64,000 bases of DNA, from contig CBDUBA010000006.1 in assembly GCA_965365275.1 (NCBI GenBank), forward strand, positions 1 to 64,000, written 5' to 3'. Shown here piece by piece: positions 18,602 to 27,160 of this stretch. Both the position numbers and the translations under genes were made by a program. The stretch is from JAGTVG01 sp965365275 (GTDB lineage: Bacteria > Bacteroidota > Bacteroidia > Cytophagales > Cyclobacteriaceae). Numbering within the stretch: position 1 is the stretch's first letter; every line of letters begins with the position of its first letter. The notes under the pieces were generated by a model. The model worked only from the letters and a program-made list of their open reading frames with translations. It had not been told where the DNA came from and ran no database searches.

Positions 18602-20038
18602 ATGAAAAATTATGATGCAACTATTGAGGTTGAACAGTTGAATGGTCAATCACTCGAAAACTTCCAGGCAGTCTTCGGAGGTTCCCTGGTAAGCGGTAAA
18701 GACTCGGATTTCGATGAAGTCCGTCAACTCTGGAACAAAATGATCGATAAGAAACCTGGATTGATCGCCCGATGTACTGGTGTGCATGATGTCATCCAGG
18801 CTGTCAATTTTGCAAGGAATAACAATCTGAAAGTAGCCGTCCGGGGTGCCGGACATAACGTGGCCGGGAATGCCTCTATTGATAATGGCCTGATGATTGA
18901 CCTGTCAAATATGCGTACAGTGATGGTCGATCCAAAAAAGAAGACCGCTGTTGTCCAGGGTGGCGCCAACTGGGGCGATGTCGACCGTGAAACCCAGGCC
19001 TTTAATTTGGTGTGTGCCGGTGGAGTGGTTTCTGATACGGGGGTAGGAGGATTAACCCTCGGAGGCGGATTAAGCTGGTTCAGAAGAAAGGCCGGCATGA
19101 GTATTGATAACCTGATAGGTGCGGATATCGTACTGGCCGATGGTTCTTTTGTTCATGCATCAGATTCTGAGAATCAGGATCTGTTCTGGGCCCTGAAAGG
19201 CGGAGGTGGAAATTTCGGGATTGTCACGTCTTTTCATTTCAAATTATTAGAACTGGGGCCTGAGGTGATGATGGTAGCTTGCCTTTATCCACGTTCTGAA
19301 GCCCAGAAAGCAATGGAATTCTGGATCGATTTCACACGGAATATTCCTGATGAGGTCACCAGTGATTGTATACACTGGGCTATCCCGGAACATCCGGCTT
19401 TCCCACCCGAACTTCAGGGTCAGCGGGTTACAGGACTTGCTGCCATGTATTTTGGATCACCTCAGGAAGGAGAAAAGTTGCTTCAACCATTGAGAGAAGT
19501 TGCTACCCCTCTGCTTGATCTGAGTGGGATCATACCTTTTACAGCAGTTAATAAAATGTTCGATCCGTTTCTGATAAAAGGGACATTGAATAGTTACTGG
19601 AAATCACTGTATGTTGAGGATATCAATGAAGAACTGATGAATCTTCTGGTCGACAGGGCAAACCAGGCACCAACCAATCAGTGCCTTTTATCCATTCGGA
19701 ATCTGCAAGGAGCTATCTCCAGGGTTCCCGAGGACGCGACCGCTTTTGGAGATCGCAGTAGCAGGTTTCTCGTAAGTATTGACACCATGTGGGAAAATGA
19801 TGCAGATAATGAAAAATGTGTGAAATATACAAGGGAGTTTTTTGATGAGGTGCATAATTATTCGAATGGTCAGGTTTATTTTAATTTTAACAGCGATATG
19901 AGTGGCTCTGACGATCTCGCAGGAGATTCTTTCGGATCAAATTATCAGAAACTGCGGGATATTAAGACGAAATATGATCCGGATAATTTCTTCAGAGTCA
20001 ATGCGAATATCAAGCCAGGCAACGGATCGCAGGGTTAA
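18602..20038 (+). CDS. FAD-binding oxidoreductase, berberine-bridge type
   Basis: The 478-residue protein shows the PCMH FAD-binding fold in the N-terminal half: KVAVRGAGHNVAGN contains H85, the usual site of covalent 8-alpha FAD attachment, followed by DLSNMRTVMVDPKKK, VVQGGANWGDVD and GVVSDTGVGGLTLGGGLSWF. The cysteine used for a second flavin link in bicovalent members is absent. The C-terminus carries the BBE element, with KTKYDPDNFFRVNANI at about 457-472. There is no signal peptide, so it is probably cytoplasmic. Family members oxidise sugars, nicotine-like amines, alcohols or secondary metabolites with oxygen; the substrate cannot be read from sequence. The PhyH dioxygenase gene follows 70 nt downstream on the same strand, a likely operon partner. 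Confidence 0.87.
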   Translation: MKNYDATIEVEQLNGQSLENFQAVFGGSLVSGKDSDFDEVRQLWNKMIDKKPGLIARCTGVHDVIQAVNFARNNNLKVAVRGAGHNVAGNASIDNGLMIDLSNMRTVMVDPKKKTAVVQGGANWGDVDRETQAFNLVCAGGVVSDTGVGGLTLGGGLSWFRRKAGMSIDNLIGADIVLADGSFVHASDSENQDLFWALKGGGGNFGIVTSFHFKLLELGPEVMMVACLYPRSEAQKAMEFWIDFTRNIPDEVTSDCIHWAIPEHPAFPPELQGQRVTGLAAMYFGSPQEGEKLLQPLREVATPLLDLSGIIPFTAVNKMFDPFLIKGTLNSYWKSLYVEDINEELMNLLVDRANQAPTNQCLLSIRNLQGAISRVPEDATAFGDRSSRFLVSIDTMWENDADNEKCVKYTREFFDEVHNYSNGQVYFNFNSDMSGSDDLAGDSFGSNYQKLRDIKTKYDPDNFFRVNANIKPGNGSQG

Positions 20039-20108
20039 AATTATCCTGAATCAGGGGATACACTTATTTGTAGGAATTTGATAAAATGAGTGACCCAACT
20101 TAAAGCCT

Positions 20109-20993
20109 ATGCATTTACATTCAGATTTATCCCTGTACCATAAACCCATCGGGAACTTTTTAAATTCCCTGGAGTCTATCGATTGGGAAGAATTCAAGTT
20201 ATCTGATGAGCAGATTCAACACTTTGAGGAACTTGGTTTTGTGTCAGGGATAAAACTTCTGGATGATGCACAGGTTGAACAACTTAGAATCGAGTTGATT
20301 GAAATCATGGATCCTCAGCATCCGAAACATCACCTTTTATATGAATTTCACAGCAATGAATCTGAAGATCCGGACCGTATTGTTTTTCATTCTCTGGGTC
20401 ATTGGCGGATGACGCCTGGATTTCATGACGTTTTATGGAATCCGGCATTCGGTGTAGTAGCCAGCCAGTTGCTGGGAGGCAGATCAGTCAGGTTTTGGCA
20501 TGATCAACTCTTCCTGAAACCGGCAAAGCATGGAGGAGTGGTCGCATGGCACCAGGACTATTCATACTGGACCCGGACTCATCCGATGCAGCACCTCACG
20601 GCATGGGTAGGTCTTGATGATGCAACCATTGAAAACGGTTGTTTGTATTATGTGCCAGGAAGTCACAAGTGGGGATTGCTGGAAAAACCATCTTTGACTG
20701 GTGAAATGATCGGGTTAACTAAATTTCTGACAAATGAACAGGTCAAAGCATTGGATAATGCAATTCCTGTTAAAATGAATAAGGGTTATGCTTCTTTTCA
20801 TCATCCCTTGTTGGTTCATGGTTCTTTTGAGAATAATTCTGGTAATCCCAGAAGGGCATTTGTTTTGAATGTATTTGCTGATGGGACCTGTTCTGACACA
20901 AATGATCCGCTTCTGGTCGGAGTTCCCCCAATTTCAAAGGGAAATACACTGGAAGGCCGGTTTTTCCCTTTATTGTACGATGCTTCAATATAA
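20109..20993 (+). CDS. Phytanoyl-CoA dioxygenase (PhyH) family Fe(II)/2-oxoglutarate oxygenase
   Basis: The 294-residue soluble protein has the double-stranded beta-helix metal triad H148-x-D150 (VVAWHQDYSYW) and H237 (HPLLVHGSFENN), with arginines 248-249 (NPRRAF) in the position that holds the 2-oxoglutarate carboxylate. A MTPGFHDVLWNP segment and GCLYYVPGSHKWGL match the PhyH family. Such enzymes hydroxylate small molecules, including osmolytes, lipids and natural products, using oxygen and 2-oxoglutarate. It lies 70 nt behind the FAD oxidoreductase and 131 nt before the FG-GAP lipoprotein, all on the same strand, so an oxidative pathway is possible. The substrate is unknown. Confidence 0.87.
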   Translation: MHLHSDLSLYHKPIGNFLNSLESIDWEEFKLSDEQIQHFEELGFVSGIKLLDDAQVEQLRIELIEIMDPQHPKHHLLYEFHSNESEDPDRIVFHSLGHWRMTPGFHDVLWNPAFGVVASQLLGGRSVRFWHDQLFLKPAKHGGVVAWHQDYSYWTRTHPMQHLTAWVGLDDATIENGCLYYVPGSHKWGLLEKPSLTGEMIGLTKFLTNEQVKALDNAIPVKMNKGYASFHHPLLVHGSFENNSGNPRRAFVLNVFADGTCSDTNDPLLVGVPPISKGNTLEGRFFPLLYDASI

Positions 20994-21124
20994 ATTGAAC
21001 AAATGCCAATTTCCGGTTTATGATCTGAGAAAAAAAATCATTGCCTTATCCATTATATAAAGAATCTGTCAGGCAATGAAAATATTATTGATTATTTTAA
21101 GAGGTGTAATCAGATTATATTTTT

Positions 21125-22357
21125 ATGAAGACCCTGCAGATTCTTTTAGCTTTCATACTTGCTGCTTCCTGTAACCCTCCGGTAGAGACAACCAATATGG
21201 ATTCATGGTCACATTTTTCCATAGATGATGACCTGCCTGGTGAGAAATGGGGAACAGGTGGTCCGACATTGGCGGATTATGATGGAGACGGCGACCTCGA
21301 CCTAGCCCTTTCGCGTAGATCGGTACAGTCGGCATACTGGTATGAATACAAAAATGATTCTACCTGGATACGCCATCTGATCGGTTCGCATATCGGCCTG
21401 GATAATACCCTTGGGACCACCGCTGTGGATATTGACCAGGATGGATGGAAAGATATCGTATTTGGGCATGTATGGTTCAAAAATCCCGGGAACCTGAAGG
21501 AAAACCCTGATACGGCCTGGGAACCTGTGGATTATCCCAGCCGCGGGCATGACATCATAACGGTGGATGTGGATGGGAATGGTATCGATGATTTTATGAT
21601 TTATGATGGAAAGAGATTATCCTGGTTCGATATTAGCAATGACCTGGTAGAGATCATCATTTCTGATGGATATGACGACCACGGCGGCCTTGCCCCAAAG
21701 GGAGTTGGTGATTTTGACCAGGATGGGGATGTCGATGCGATTATTCCAGGTTATTGGTTTGAAAATCCGGGTAAGGGCAGGGGAAACTGGGAGATTCACT
21801 TATGGCCATTTACCCCGGTTCCAAAAGCATCATATGGTAGAAGTACAAGATCCTGGGTGGAAGATCTGGATAAGGACGGAGATCAGGATATTGTATACAG
21901 CCATTGTGATACTGGTCTGGGTCATGTATACTGGGTAGAAAATACCGGAAAAGGTCAAACATGGATCAGCCATCAGTTACCCGATCCTCCAACACTTGAT
22001 GGGGACGTGGAAGGAACTGGTTCATTTCATTCTCTTGGTTTGGCTGACTTTGACCTGGATGGAGACCTGGATATATTTGCCGGCGAACAGGAAGATCCGG
22101 ATACCTATATGGAAGCCGACGGATTGCTGGCGATGAAGCCTGTAGGTTTGAAGGAACGTGGCGTGATCTGGGAAAACGATGGTGGTTCCCCACCCGGCTT
22201 CAAGCCTGTAGTCATCCATATTGACAATCCGGGATGGCATGATGCTTCCCTGGGCGACGTGGATGGGGATGGTGATATTGATATTGCTACTAAGGTCTGG
22301 AATGCCGATGGGCCTACCTACCATGCGGATTACTGGAGAAATGATATAAAAAAATAA
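21125..22357 (+). CDS. FG-GAP/VCBS-repeat lipoprotein
   Basis: The 410-residue protein begins with a lipoprotein signal (MKTLQILLAFILAASC, Cys16). Calcium-binding DxDxDG loops recur through it at beta-propeller spacing: DYDGDGDLDL, DIDQDGWKDI, DVDGNGIDD, DFDQDGDVDA, DLDKDGDQDI, DFDLDGDLDI and DVDGDGDIDI. Seven repeats fit a seven-bladed integrin-like propeller. Bacteroidota and Planctomycetes carry many such proteins, thought to act in surface binding of glycans or proteins; a catalytic role is not evident. A hairpin starts directly after the stop codon. Calcium-dependent folding is expected from the loops. Confidence 0.85.
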   Translation: MKTLQILLAFILAASCNPPVETTNMDSWSHFSIDDDLPGEKWGTGGPTLADYDGDGDLDLALSRRSVQSAYWYEYKNDSTWIRHLIGSHIGLDNTLGTTAVDIDQDGWKDIVFGHVWFKNPGNLKENPDTAWEPVDYPSRGHDIITVDVDGNGIDDFMIYDGKRLSWFDISNDLVEIIISDGYDDHGGLAPKGVGDFDQDGDVDAIIPGYWFENPGKGRGNWEIHLWPFTPVPKASYGRSTRSWVEDLDKDGDQDIVYSHCDTGLGHVYWVENTGKGQTWISHQLPDPPTLDGDVEGTGSFHSLGLADFDLDGDLDIFAGEQEDPDTYMEADGLLAMKPVGLKERGVIWENDGGSPPGFKPVVIHIDNPGWHDASLGDVDGDGDIDIATKVWNADGPTYHADYWRNDIKK

Positions 22358-22775
22358 AGGCCATCCCAATAGGAATGGCCTATGCCCAATACCTGTCTCT
22401 TATCCTTGAGACAGATCAATTATTCCAAGATCAGTAAATCGCCTTTACCAACCAGGATGTCTTTTATAATTTTAACCTTCATCATTCCTTAATCAATTTG
22501 GGGCATAATCTCCCTTAACCAACTTATTAGACAAGAGTGCTTGACAAAGGTTTAATTGATAGGCCCTTAATTTTTAAATTTTATTGGATATACTTTTTAT
22601 TATAGATAATAACAGGTGCTTAAGGACTTAGAGGGCTTCTTTCATGTGGATTATGGTGAGAGCGGGTAATGTTCTTATTCAGAGTATTCTGTTTCTTAAT
22701 ACAGAATATGCTCAGTAACCACCACAAAATTCAACTACCAGGAAATTATGGGAATCTCAAAATGTGTAGACCAGG
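22358..22775. other. Convergent intergenic region with three hairpins, 418 bp
   Basis: The region lies between the FG-GAP gene (rightward) and the amidohydrolase operon (leftward). It holds AGGCCAT/ATGGCCT at 22358-22381, which has a T-rich flank only when read on the minus strand, CTGTCTC/GAGACAG at 22393-22414, and TATTCTGT/ACAGAATA at 22685-22708, which is 68 nt past the end of the leftward operon. None has a clean T tract in the expected direction, so they are weak terminator candidates or transcript-end structures. No coding sequence is seen. Confidence 0.45.
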
Positions 22776-23561
22776 TTAAATTCCAAGTATCCTTCTTGCA
22801 TTTCCGGATCTGAATAAATTCTTAGTATCTTCATTGGCTTCATCATCCCGCAGGCTTTCAATTCTCAATAAACCGGTCATATAATCCAGGATTGGGGAAT
22901 GGGTGCCAAATGCAAATCTTTCTTTACCAAACCTGCTGATAAGATCCTGAAAAGTATTAACCGATCTGCCGGAAGTATCAATCACCATATTGGTTTCTTT
23001 CAACAGTGACTCCTCCTCTTCATTCAACTTTATGCTGTTTGTCAGGTTTAAGAATATATATTTTGCATCCGGAACGGCCTTTACAATTGGAAGGATATCC
23101 TTTAAATCCCATTCTTTTTCAATATCAATCCAGGAACGCTGACGGCTGTCCACCATTCGAAAGGAAAATGCCACAGGCAAATCATAATCAGATGCCAGCT
23201 GAACCAGCTCAGTACAGGCAGGATCCGTAAGTTCATAATCATGATATTTTGGATACAATCTGATCCCCTTCATACCAAATTTTGTCCTGCATTCTTCAAG
23301 ATCATCCTGCCAGCCGGCATATATAGGATTGATCACTCCAAATGGAATGAACCGGTCACTGTACACCCTTTTTGATTGTATTTCATCAAACAGCTCTTTA
23401 TTTGCTGACTGCGTATTCTTGTAAAAAATCCCGTTCAGGTTACTGATTACAGAAATATCAACACCAAATTGATCCATTCTGTCGAGTAATGCCTCACATG
23501 TGTTGAATTTCAATTGTTTAAAAGGCCAGTGGCCAACATATGCATTAATATCAAGCAACAT
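22776..23561 (-). CDS. Leaderless amidohydrolase-like TIM-barrel protein
   Basis: The 261-residue protein has the layout of the amidohydrolase-2 family: an N-terminal strand MLLDINAYVGHWP, GIRLYPKYHDYEL in the middle (the usual GxKLYP-like strand), then PVAFSFRMVDSRQRSW, AKYIFLNLT, and FAFGTHSPILDYM near the end where FGTDxP is expected. The first metal motif HxH is replaced by N-A-Y, and the histidine usual near the final aspartate is also altered, so metal binding may be reduced or lost. It has no export signal. Its start overlaps the end of the upstream Tat-type amidohydrolase by 11 nt, which implies translational coupling. It is probably a cytoplasmic partner or a divergent hydrolase of the same pathway. 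Confidence 0.72.
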   Translation of the reverse strand: MLLDINAYVGHWPFKQLKFNTCEALLDRMDQFGVDISVISNLNGIFYKNTQSANKELFDEIQSKRVYSDRFIPFGVINPIYAGWQDDLEECRTKFGMKGIRLYPKYHDYELTDPACTELVQLASDYDLPVAFSFRMVDSRQRSWIDIEKEWDLKDILPIVKAVPDAKYIFLNLTNSIKLNEEEESLLKETNMVIDTSGRSVNTFQDLISRFGKERFAFGTHSPILDYMTGLLRIESLRDDEANEDTKNLFRSGNARRILGI

Positions 23562-24495
23562 GATTTCCGGATTTTCTCAATATATTATTATAATTATCAA
23601 AAAAGATCTTATTTCTCTGAGTCTCAGAAAGGTCAGCAGCAAAGAGTTTTCCCACACCCTGGTAATGACTGCCGTCACAACCGAAAAGCAATCGATCTTC
23701 ACCCAGGCAATCCATGGCGAAATTGATAATATGCTCTTCATTGTTGCTTCCGGAGGTGTCGACATAAATGTTCGTTTGGTCTCGAAAGGTTTTACAGGCA
23801 TATTCCCAATCACCACCCCCGCCAATGTGCGCATATTGGAACATCCCTTCAGGATACCTTCTGGCGATGTCAACCATATCCTCGGGAATTGTCGTGTTTG
23901 GCGCCGACTGACCTTCATCGTACTTCATGCGGTAGCCTCCAACCCCAATCTGTACAAAGGCATGCATCAGCATGATCATATTCAGATCAATGAATTTTTC
24001 AACAATTGGAAAATACAAAGGATCATTGATCTTGACCTGGGTATATCCTTTATAACCCACCATGCCCATATCCACACAACGGTCAATCTCCTCCAGTGCT
24101 TCTTTCTGGTATAAAGGATTTAAGGTCATAAAGCCAATATACCTGTCCGGGTACTTCTTTACTGCTTCCAGCACGATGTTATTGTTCTTCCTTACCTGAT
24201 CCGGACCTTCAGGCTCAGTGCCGGAATAATTGGTTATGGGCATTGAAATGCAAAGCTTATCGATACCAAGCCTGTCTGCCATATCTATCTGTTGATCTGC
24301 TTCATCCGGTTTAAGTCCTACATGCGCATGGGCATCTATTTTTCTGTAGCGATGCACCTCCTCCATCAGGTTATATGCAGATGCTTCTGATTTTTCACGG
24401 ACAGAACAGTTGGTCAGCGTATTTCCCAGCAAAATACCGGTTGTGGATATGCCTGCTTGTGTTAAAAATTTACGACGGCTTGTACTTTTTATCAT
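23551..24495 (-). CDS. Exported amidohydrolase (Tat-type signal)
   Basis: The start was set at MIKSTSRRKFLTQAG, because it places a twin-arginine motif (SRRKFL) at the N-terminus followed by a hydrophobic stretch and a possible lipobox cysteine (TLTNC); a start nine codons upstream would overlap the preceding gene. The mature enzyme has the amidohydrolase-2 metal motif HAHVG (KIDAHAHVGLKP), MVGYKGYTQVKI, a MLMHAFVQIG strand, FQYAHIGGGGDWEYA and RLLFGCDGSHYQG, so the catalytic metal site looks intact. Relatives act as decarboxylases or lactone/amide hydrolases. The gene starts 8 nt after the two-domain esterase gene and is coupled to the leaderless paralog downstream. Confidence 0.82.
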   Translation of the reverse strand: MIKSTSRRKFLTQAGISTTGILLGNTLTNCSVREKSEASAYNLMEEVHRYRKIDAHAHVGLKPDEADQQIDMADRLGIDKLCISMPITNYSGTEPEGPDQVRKNNNIVLEAVKKYPDRYIGFMTLNPLYQKEALEEIDRCVDMGMVGYKGYTQVKINDPLYFPIVEKFIDLNMIMLMHAFVQIGVGGYRMKYDEGQSAPNTTIPEDMVDIARRYPEGMFQYAHIGGGGDWEYACKTFRDQTNIYVDTSGSNNEEHIINFAMDCLGEDRLLFGCDGSHYQGVGKLFAADLSETQRNKIFFDNYNNILRKSGNHVA

Positions 24496-24502
24496 TTTTT
24501 TA

Positions 24503-26749
24503 TTATTCAAAACACCAGTCAATTAAGGAATAGTTAAACTCCTCGGATGAAATGATTTTCAGACGATGTTCGGCATTAAGTTCTGAATAGGCCCTGACAG
24601 GGAAGACCATATCCTTTTCAATCTCCTGTGCATTAGCCGGTTCCAGCAATTGATTCCTTAATCCGGATAGTACGACTTTCCTGGGTGCCAGACTACCTAC
24701 AAGATCAGGCAGATCATAGGCCGTTAAAGCACCGGCCACACCCCATGAAAAATCAATTTCCCATGGATGCCAGTATCCGTCATCATTATAAACCAATCCA
24801 ATTTTATAAAGATCACTCATAACGATTGATCTGTAGGATATTGGTAATCCCTTCAATATCAGGTTATTGATATTGGGTTCAAAAGAAGCGGCATGTAATA
24901 ACGGGATGCACATTTCTCCAATCCCGATTGCACCAATTTTGCTGTCAACCATTTCAAGATGTCTAAGGTAGTTTACTACCCTGATAATGTCACCAGCCTG
25001 GATCCCGGGTGTCGACCTGCCGATCAATACTCCTGTATAATCATCAGCCCCTTCACGGGTTGCCGTATTCTTCACTTCACCAATACCCAGAACATCGATA
25101 GCTGCCACGATATAGCCTCTTTTTACCAGTTTCTCGATTTCACCTCCCAGACGTGCCTCTGAGGCTTTCCCACCGGGATGCAGATAAACAATGGCCGGAT
25201 GTTTGTCCTTATCGTGATCAGGAACAAATAGAAGTATTGGAATTACATATTCTCCCTCCCCTTCGATAGCATATCTGCCCACCGTATATCCATCTCTCTG
25301 GTAACGGCCGTTAAAGAAAGGATTCCCATCCTCAAATACAGGTTGGATAAAACCGGATAGTTCTTTAGCATTTTTCTTAACCATTTCCAGGTGGGTGGGA
25401 ATGTCATATCTTGACTGTTCGAGTTTAGTTAAAAGCGCTTCCGTTTCCCTGGCATTAACACTTTGGACGTTCTCTGTTTCCAACCAGGTAGAAACCTGTC
25501 CGGTAGGCGTTACCTGGAGCTCATCCTCAGATAATATTTCGACATCAACCTCTGCCGGATCCCCATTGACTCTTAAATGATTCATGAAAAAAGAATATAT
25601 GGCCAATCTGATCTTAGGTGTAAGCCAGTGCTTATAATCATCCTCAACAAAAAGGATATTTTCTCCCATGCCGAAAGCTTTGTATGTTTCTTTGGCTTCC
25701 TGGTAAGCTTCGCGTGCGCCCTGAATGGATAGATATTCATCACGTGAAGTGAAAGTCATCAAGGTAGGCAATGGCGCCCTTACTTCGAGCAGATCCTCAA
25801 ATGAGATCCCTTCCTGTAATCCGCGGAAAAAGAAAGAGTCGGGATCCTGGGTTCCTTTTGTCCCGGTCAGGCTTTTGTTATAAACGGACCAGCTGCAGGG
25901 TACAGATACTTTTACCCGGTCATCCAATGCAGAAATATAAGCGGTAACAGTGCCACCTCCGGAGAACCCTGTTACACCTATCCGGTCAGGATCTACATCC
26001 TCCCTGCTAGTAAGATAGTCTATTCCTCTTATGCCATCCCATGCAAAATACCGTGCTAAAGAGATCCCTGAAAGAAAAGTGAGGTTCCCGGCATAGTTAT
26101 GCTCAACCACCGTATATCCAACTTTTGAAAATCCAATTTCGGGATCATAAAACTGTACATCTTCACCCTGGCCGATAGGATCAATGGCCAATACTATGAA
26201 TCCTTTCATAACAAGGTTGAGGTAGACCAGTTGATATAATTCAGCCCTGAAGGCTTCCTGGTTATGCCCAATGACATTTAGAACAGCCGGGGCCTTACCG
26301 TCAATATTATCCGGTATGAAAACACAGCCCGTCACAAAAAAACCAGGCATGGATTCATATACAAGTTTTTCTATCCGGTATCCTTCCTTCTGTATCACAC
26401 CAGTGATCCTGGGATTCAAAGCTGTCTTTTCAGGAAAAGGTCCGATCAGCCGATTAAGTTTTTTCCGGACCAAAATCTGACGATCCTGCCAGTCTTTCTT
26501 AGTTTTTAATTGCCTGATTTCATTCTTTCTCTGTTCGTAAAGTTCATCAGCTTGTTGAATATAATGGTCTATCAAAAAACTTCCGGGATTATTCCAGCGT
26601 ATCCATTTCCAGAATACCTCCAGGTTCTCGGTATCTTCCTGGCTTTGTACTCTGGAAGGAAGTAGAATAAATAAAGTACATGACAAAATCAACAATGACA
26701 GGATTAACCCTGAAGGAATTAAGACAAATGTATAGTTTCTGGATCTCAC
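24503..26749 (-). CDS. Exported tandem alpha/beta-hydrolase (acetylxylan esterase-like), second domain inactive
   Basis: The 748-residue protein has an N-terminal signal or anchor (about residues 9-30). Domain 1 (about 115-395) is an acetylxylan-esterase-type alpha/beta hydrolase with nucleophile S263 in VTGFSGGGTV, and acid and base candidates D337 (TSRDEYL) and H374 (DYKHWLTP). Domain 2 (about 480-740) repeats the fold (IPILLFVPDHDKDKHPAIVY, YIVAAIDVLGIGEV), but the elbow reads AIGIGEMC with Gly611 in place of serine, so it should be catalytically dead. Such tandem proteins occur near carbohydrate-active enzymes and are assumed to remove ester groups. It is the first gene of a three-gene leftward operon and starts divergently from the nitrilase operon. 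Confidence 0.82.
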   Translation of the reverse strand: MRSRNYTFVLIPSGLILSLLILSCTLFILLPSRVQSQEDTENLEVFWKWIRWNNPGSFLIDHYIQQADELYEQRKNEIRQLKTKKDWQDRQILVRKKLNRLIGPFPEKTALNPRITGVIQKEGYRIEKLVYESMPGFFVTGCVFIPDNIDGKAPAVLNVIGHNQEAFRAELYQLVYLNLVMKGFIVLAIDPIGQGEDVQFYDPEIGFSKVGYTVVEHNYAGNLTFLSGISLARYFAWDGIRGIDYLTSREDVDPDRIGVTGFSGGGTVTAYISALDDRVKVSVPCSWSVYNKSLTGTKGTQDPDSFFFRGLQEGISFEDLLEVRAPLPTLMTFTSRDEYLSIQGAREAYQEAKETYKAFGMGENILFVEDDYKHWLTPKIRLAIYSFFMNHLRVNGDPAEVDVEILSEDELQVTPTGQVSTWLETENVQSVNARETEALLTKLEQSRYDIPTHLEMVKKNAKELSGFIQPVFEDGNPFFNGRYQRDGYTVGRYAIEGEGEYVIPILLFVPDHDKDKHPAIVYLHPGGKASEARLGGEIEKLVKRGYIVAAIDVLGIGEVKNTATREGADDYTGVLIGRSTPGIQAGDIIRVVNYLRHLEMVDSKIGAIGIGEMCIPLLHAASFEPNINNLILKGLPISYRSIVMSDLYKIGLVYNDDGYWHPWEIDFSWGVAGALTAYDLPDLVGSLAPRKVVLSGLRNQLLEPANAQEIEKDMVFPVRAYSELNAEHRLKIISSEEFNYSLIDWCFE

Positions 26750-27160
26750 AATATTAAAAAATTAACCTAGATGAGTAAAATTTACGAAAAGATGAAGCAA
26801 TATCCCAGTTATCCAGGTTATTCATAAACATCACCAGTTAAAAAAATCCCGTAGGCTATTTAAAAACGATTCATGTCCAAATGACTTCGTCCATCAGAAT
26901 CCGGGAATTATATCCTTCCAACACATCGCTTCTTTGAAACTTAAAGGGATTGCAATTAACATTCATATCCCGTAACTTGAATATTAATTGCAGGAAATAA
27001 ATTTTTGTGTAGAGCAAGACACATTTTTTGACCTGTCTCTGTGAATAAAATTAAATCAGACAACCGTATAATTTGATGAATTATAACAAATTGCGAGTGC
27101 TGAAGAATTATATAATATCATGAATCTAAATCTGCTGGAAATAATTAAATGATCAATCTT
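26750..27160. other. Divergent promoter region of the 22.8-32.8 kb island, 411 bp
   Basis: The spacer separates the esterase/amidohydrolase operon (leftward) from the nitrilase/PQQ operon (rightward). Apart from a long inverted repeat listed separately at 26951-26992 there is no recognisable gene. It probably contains both promoters. Confidence 0.5.
26951..26992. promoter_or_regulatory. Candidate operator: 16-bp inverted repeat with 10-nt spacer
   Basis: Arms TGCAATTAACATTCAT (26951-26966) and TTGAATATTAATTGCA (26977-26992) are inverted copies with 14 of 16 positions paired; the outer nine bases are perfect. The spacing is suited to a dimeric regulator. It lies 169 nt before the rightward operon and 202 nt before the leftward one, so one site could control both. 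No regulator gene is encoded in the island. Confidence 0.5.

Noticed and set aside
22393..22414. CTGTCTCTTAT resembles part of the Tn5 mosaic end used in library adapters
   Set aside because: Only 11 bases match, the sequence continues as the inverted arm of a natural hairpin (GAGACAG), and no transposon gene or assembly break is seen.
23500..24114. A 204-codon plus-strand frame across the two amidohydrolase genes
   Set aside because: It runs opposite to conserved coding sequence and does not look like a protein family; the minus-strand genes explain the region.
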